Assembly: GCA_027048265.1 (NCBI GenBank)
Contig: JALTXS010000030.1
Location: forward strand, 1-5,421
From: Desulfurococcales archaeon
GTDB taxonomy: Archaea > Thermoproteota > Thermoprotei_A > Sulfolobales > Fervidicoccaceae
Direction of reading: 5' to 3'
DNA: 5,421 bases
This document shows, one piece after another, positions 5,077 through 5,421 of this stretch (within the stretch, counting starts at the first letter, position 1; the number at the start of each line of letters is the position of its first letter). Under the pieces are notes generated by a model, which was not told the DNA's origin, ran no database searches, and saw only the letters and a list, made by a program, of their open reading frames with translations. The translations under genes were made by a program, and so were the position numbers.

Positions 5077-5421
5077 CTACACCTCAACAGGTTCTCCCAG
5101 GTATACCTCAACCAGCAGGGGGTCCTTCATAACCTTCTCTGGGGCTCCCTCGAGGATTAGCCTCCCCTGGTGCATTACTACCACCCTCTCAGCGAAGGCC
5201 GTGACCGCTCTCATTAGGTGCTCCACAAGAGCCACCACGGCTATGCCCTTCTCTCTCTTAACCCTCTTGATAGTCTCGACGACACGGTCCACATCACGGG
5301 GGCTCATTCCCGCCATCACCTCGTCCAGGAGAAGCAGGCTGGGGTCCATAGCCAGGGCCCGCGCCATTTCGAGGAGCTTCTTCTCAACCACTGTCAGACT
5401 ATGGGCGGGGACGTCCTCTTT
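5077..5421 (-). CDS. livG: Liv/HAAT-type ABC transporter ATP-binding protein (LivG-like), C-terminal part
   Basis: The frame is open to the window edge, so only the last 114 residues are present; Walker A and the Q-loop lie outside. The visible part starts KEDVPAHSLTVVEKKLLEMARALAMDP. LivG proteins have a degenerate signature followed by LEIARAL at this place, so the absence of LSGGQ is expected, although LTVVEKK is further from it than most. Walker B is LLLLDEVMAGMSP, with Val where Pro is usual, then ALVEHLMRAV with the switch His, and a C-terminal VVMHQGRLILEGAPEKVMKDPLLVEVYLGE segment typical of LivG. It pairs with the LivF-like ATPase as the second half of the ABC dimer. The permease and binding-protein genes presumably lie beyond the right edge. 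An internal GTG at 5391 is not a credible start. Confidence 0.88.
   Translation of the reverse strand, partial: KEDVPAHSLTVVEKKLLEMARALAMDPSLLLLDEVMAGMSPRDVDRVVETIKRVKREKGIAVVALVEHLMRAVTAFAERVVVMHQGRLILEGAPEKVMKDPLLVEVYLGEPVEV
5080..5085 (-). promoter_or_regulatory. Shine-Dalgarno site deciding the livF TTG start
   Basis: GAGGTG lies inside the last codons of the livG-like gene, 7 nt before the TTG at 5072-5070. It favours this start over the TTG at 5111, which lacks a comparable motif. Confidence 0.6.

Overview
The window looks like part of a hyperthermophilic crenarchaeal chromosome, plausibly a Desulfurococcales member of the Aeropyrum/Hyperthermus type; this is inferred from style, not from a match. 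The signs are a tRNA-Ser with a short intron at position 37/38 and an encoded CCA, archaeal TATA-like boxes, Shine-Dalgarno motifs of the GGAGG/GAGGTG type, GTG and TTG starts, heavy use of AUA (Ile) and AGG (Arg), and an archaeal thiolase-fold/DUF35 gene pair.

Layout. Positions 1-2451 (minus strand) hold one very long open frame of at least 817 codons, whose 3' end lies outside the window. It encodes a secreted protein: signal peptide, NosD-like right-handed beta-helix, Gly-rich linker, Ig-like ASH-type domain, and a dockerin-type calcium loop. Positions 2595-2717 (minus) are tRNA-Ser(CGA) with a 34-nt intron. Positions 2718-2852 are a divergent control region. Positions 2853-4345 (plus) are a two-gene operon: a thiolase-fold protein and a small zinc-ribbon/OB-fold (DUF35) partner. 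Positions 4347-5421 (minus) are the ATPase genes of a Liv/HAAT-type ABC importer: livF-like complete and livG-like as its C-terminal part only. The two convergent blocks meet with one base between their stop codons.

How the genes fit together. Thiolase-fold and DUF35 proteins form complexes in which DUF35 helps bind CoA or acyl-CoA. Here the thiolase-fold protein contains no cysteine at all: the usual nucleophile position is Ser85 and no second catalytic Cys exists at the C-terminus. Ordinary thiolase chemistry is therefore unlikely, and an aldolase-like or other acyl-CoA role is more plausible. The neighbouring importer would take up amino acids, amides or similar small carboxylates, but a metabolic link to the thiolase operon is only suggested by proximity. 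The beta-helix/dockerin protein is a separate cell-surface function.

The most notable points are the cysteine-free thiolase-like protein beside its DUF35 partner, the unusual domain combination in the secreted protein, and the tRNA intron with repeated splice-site sequence.
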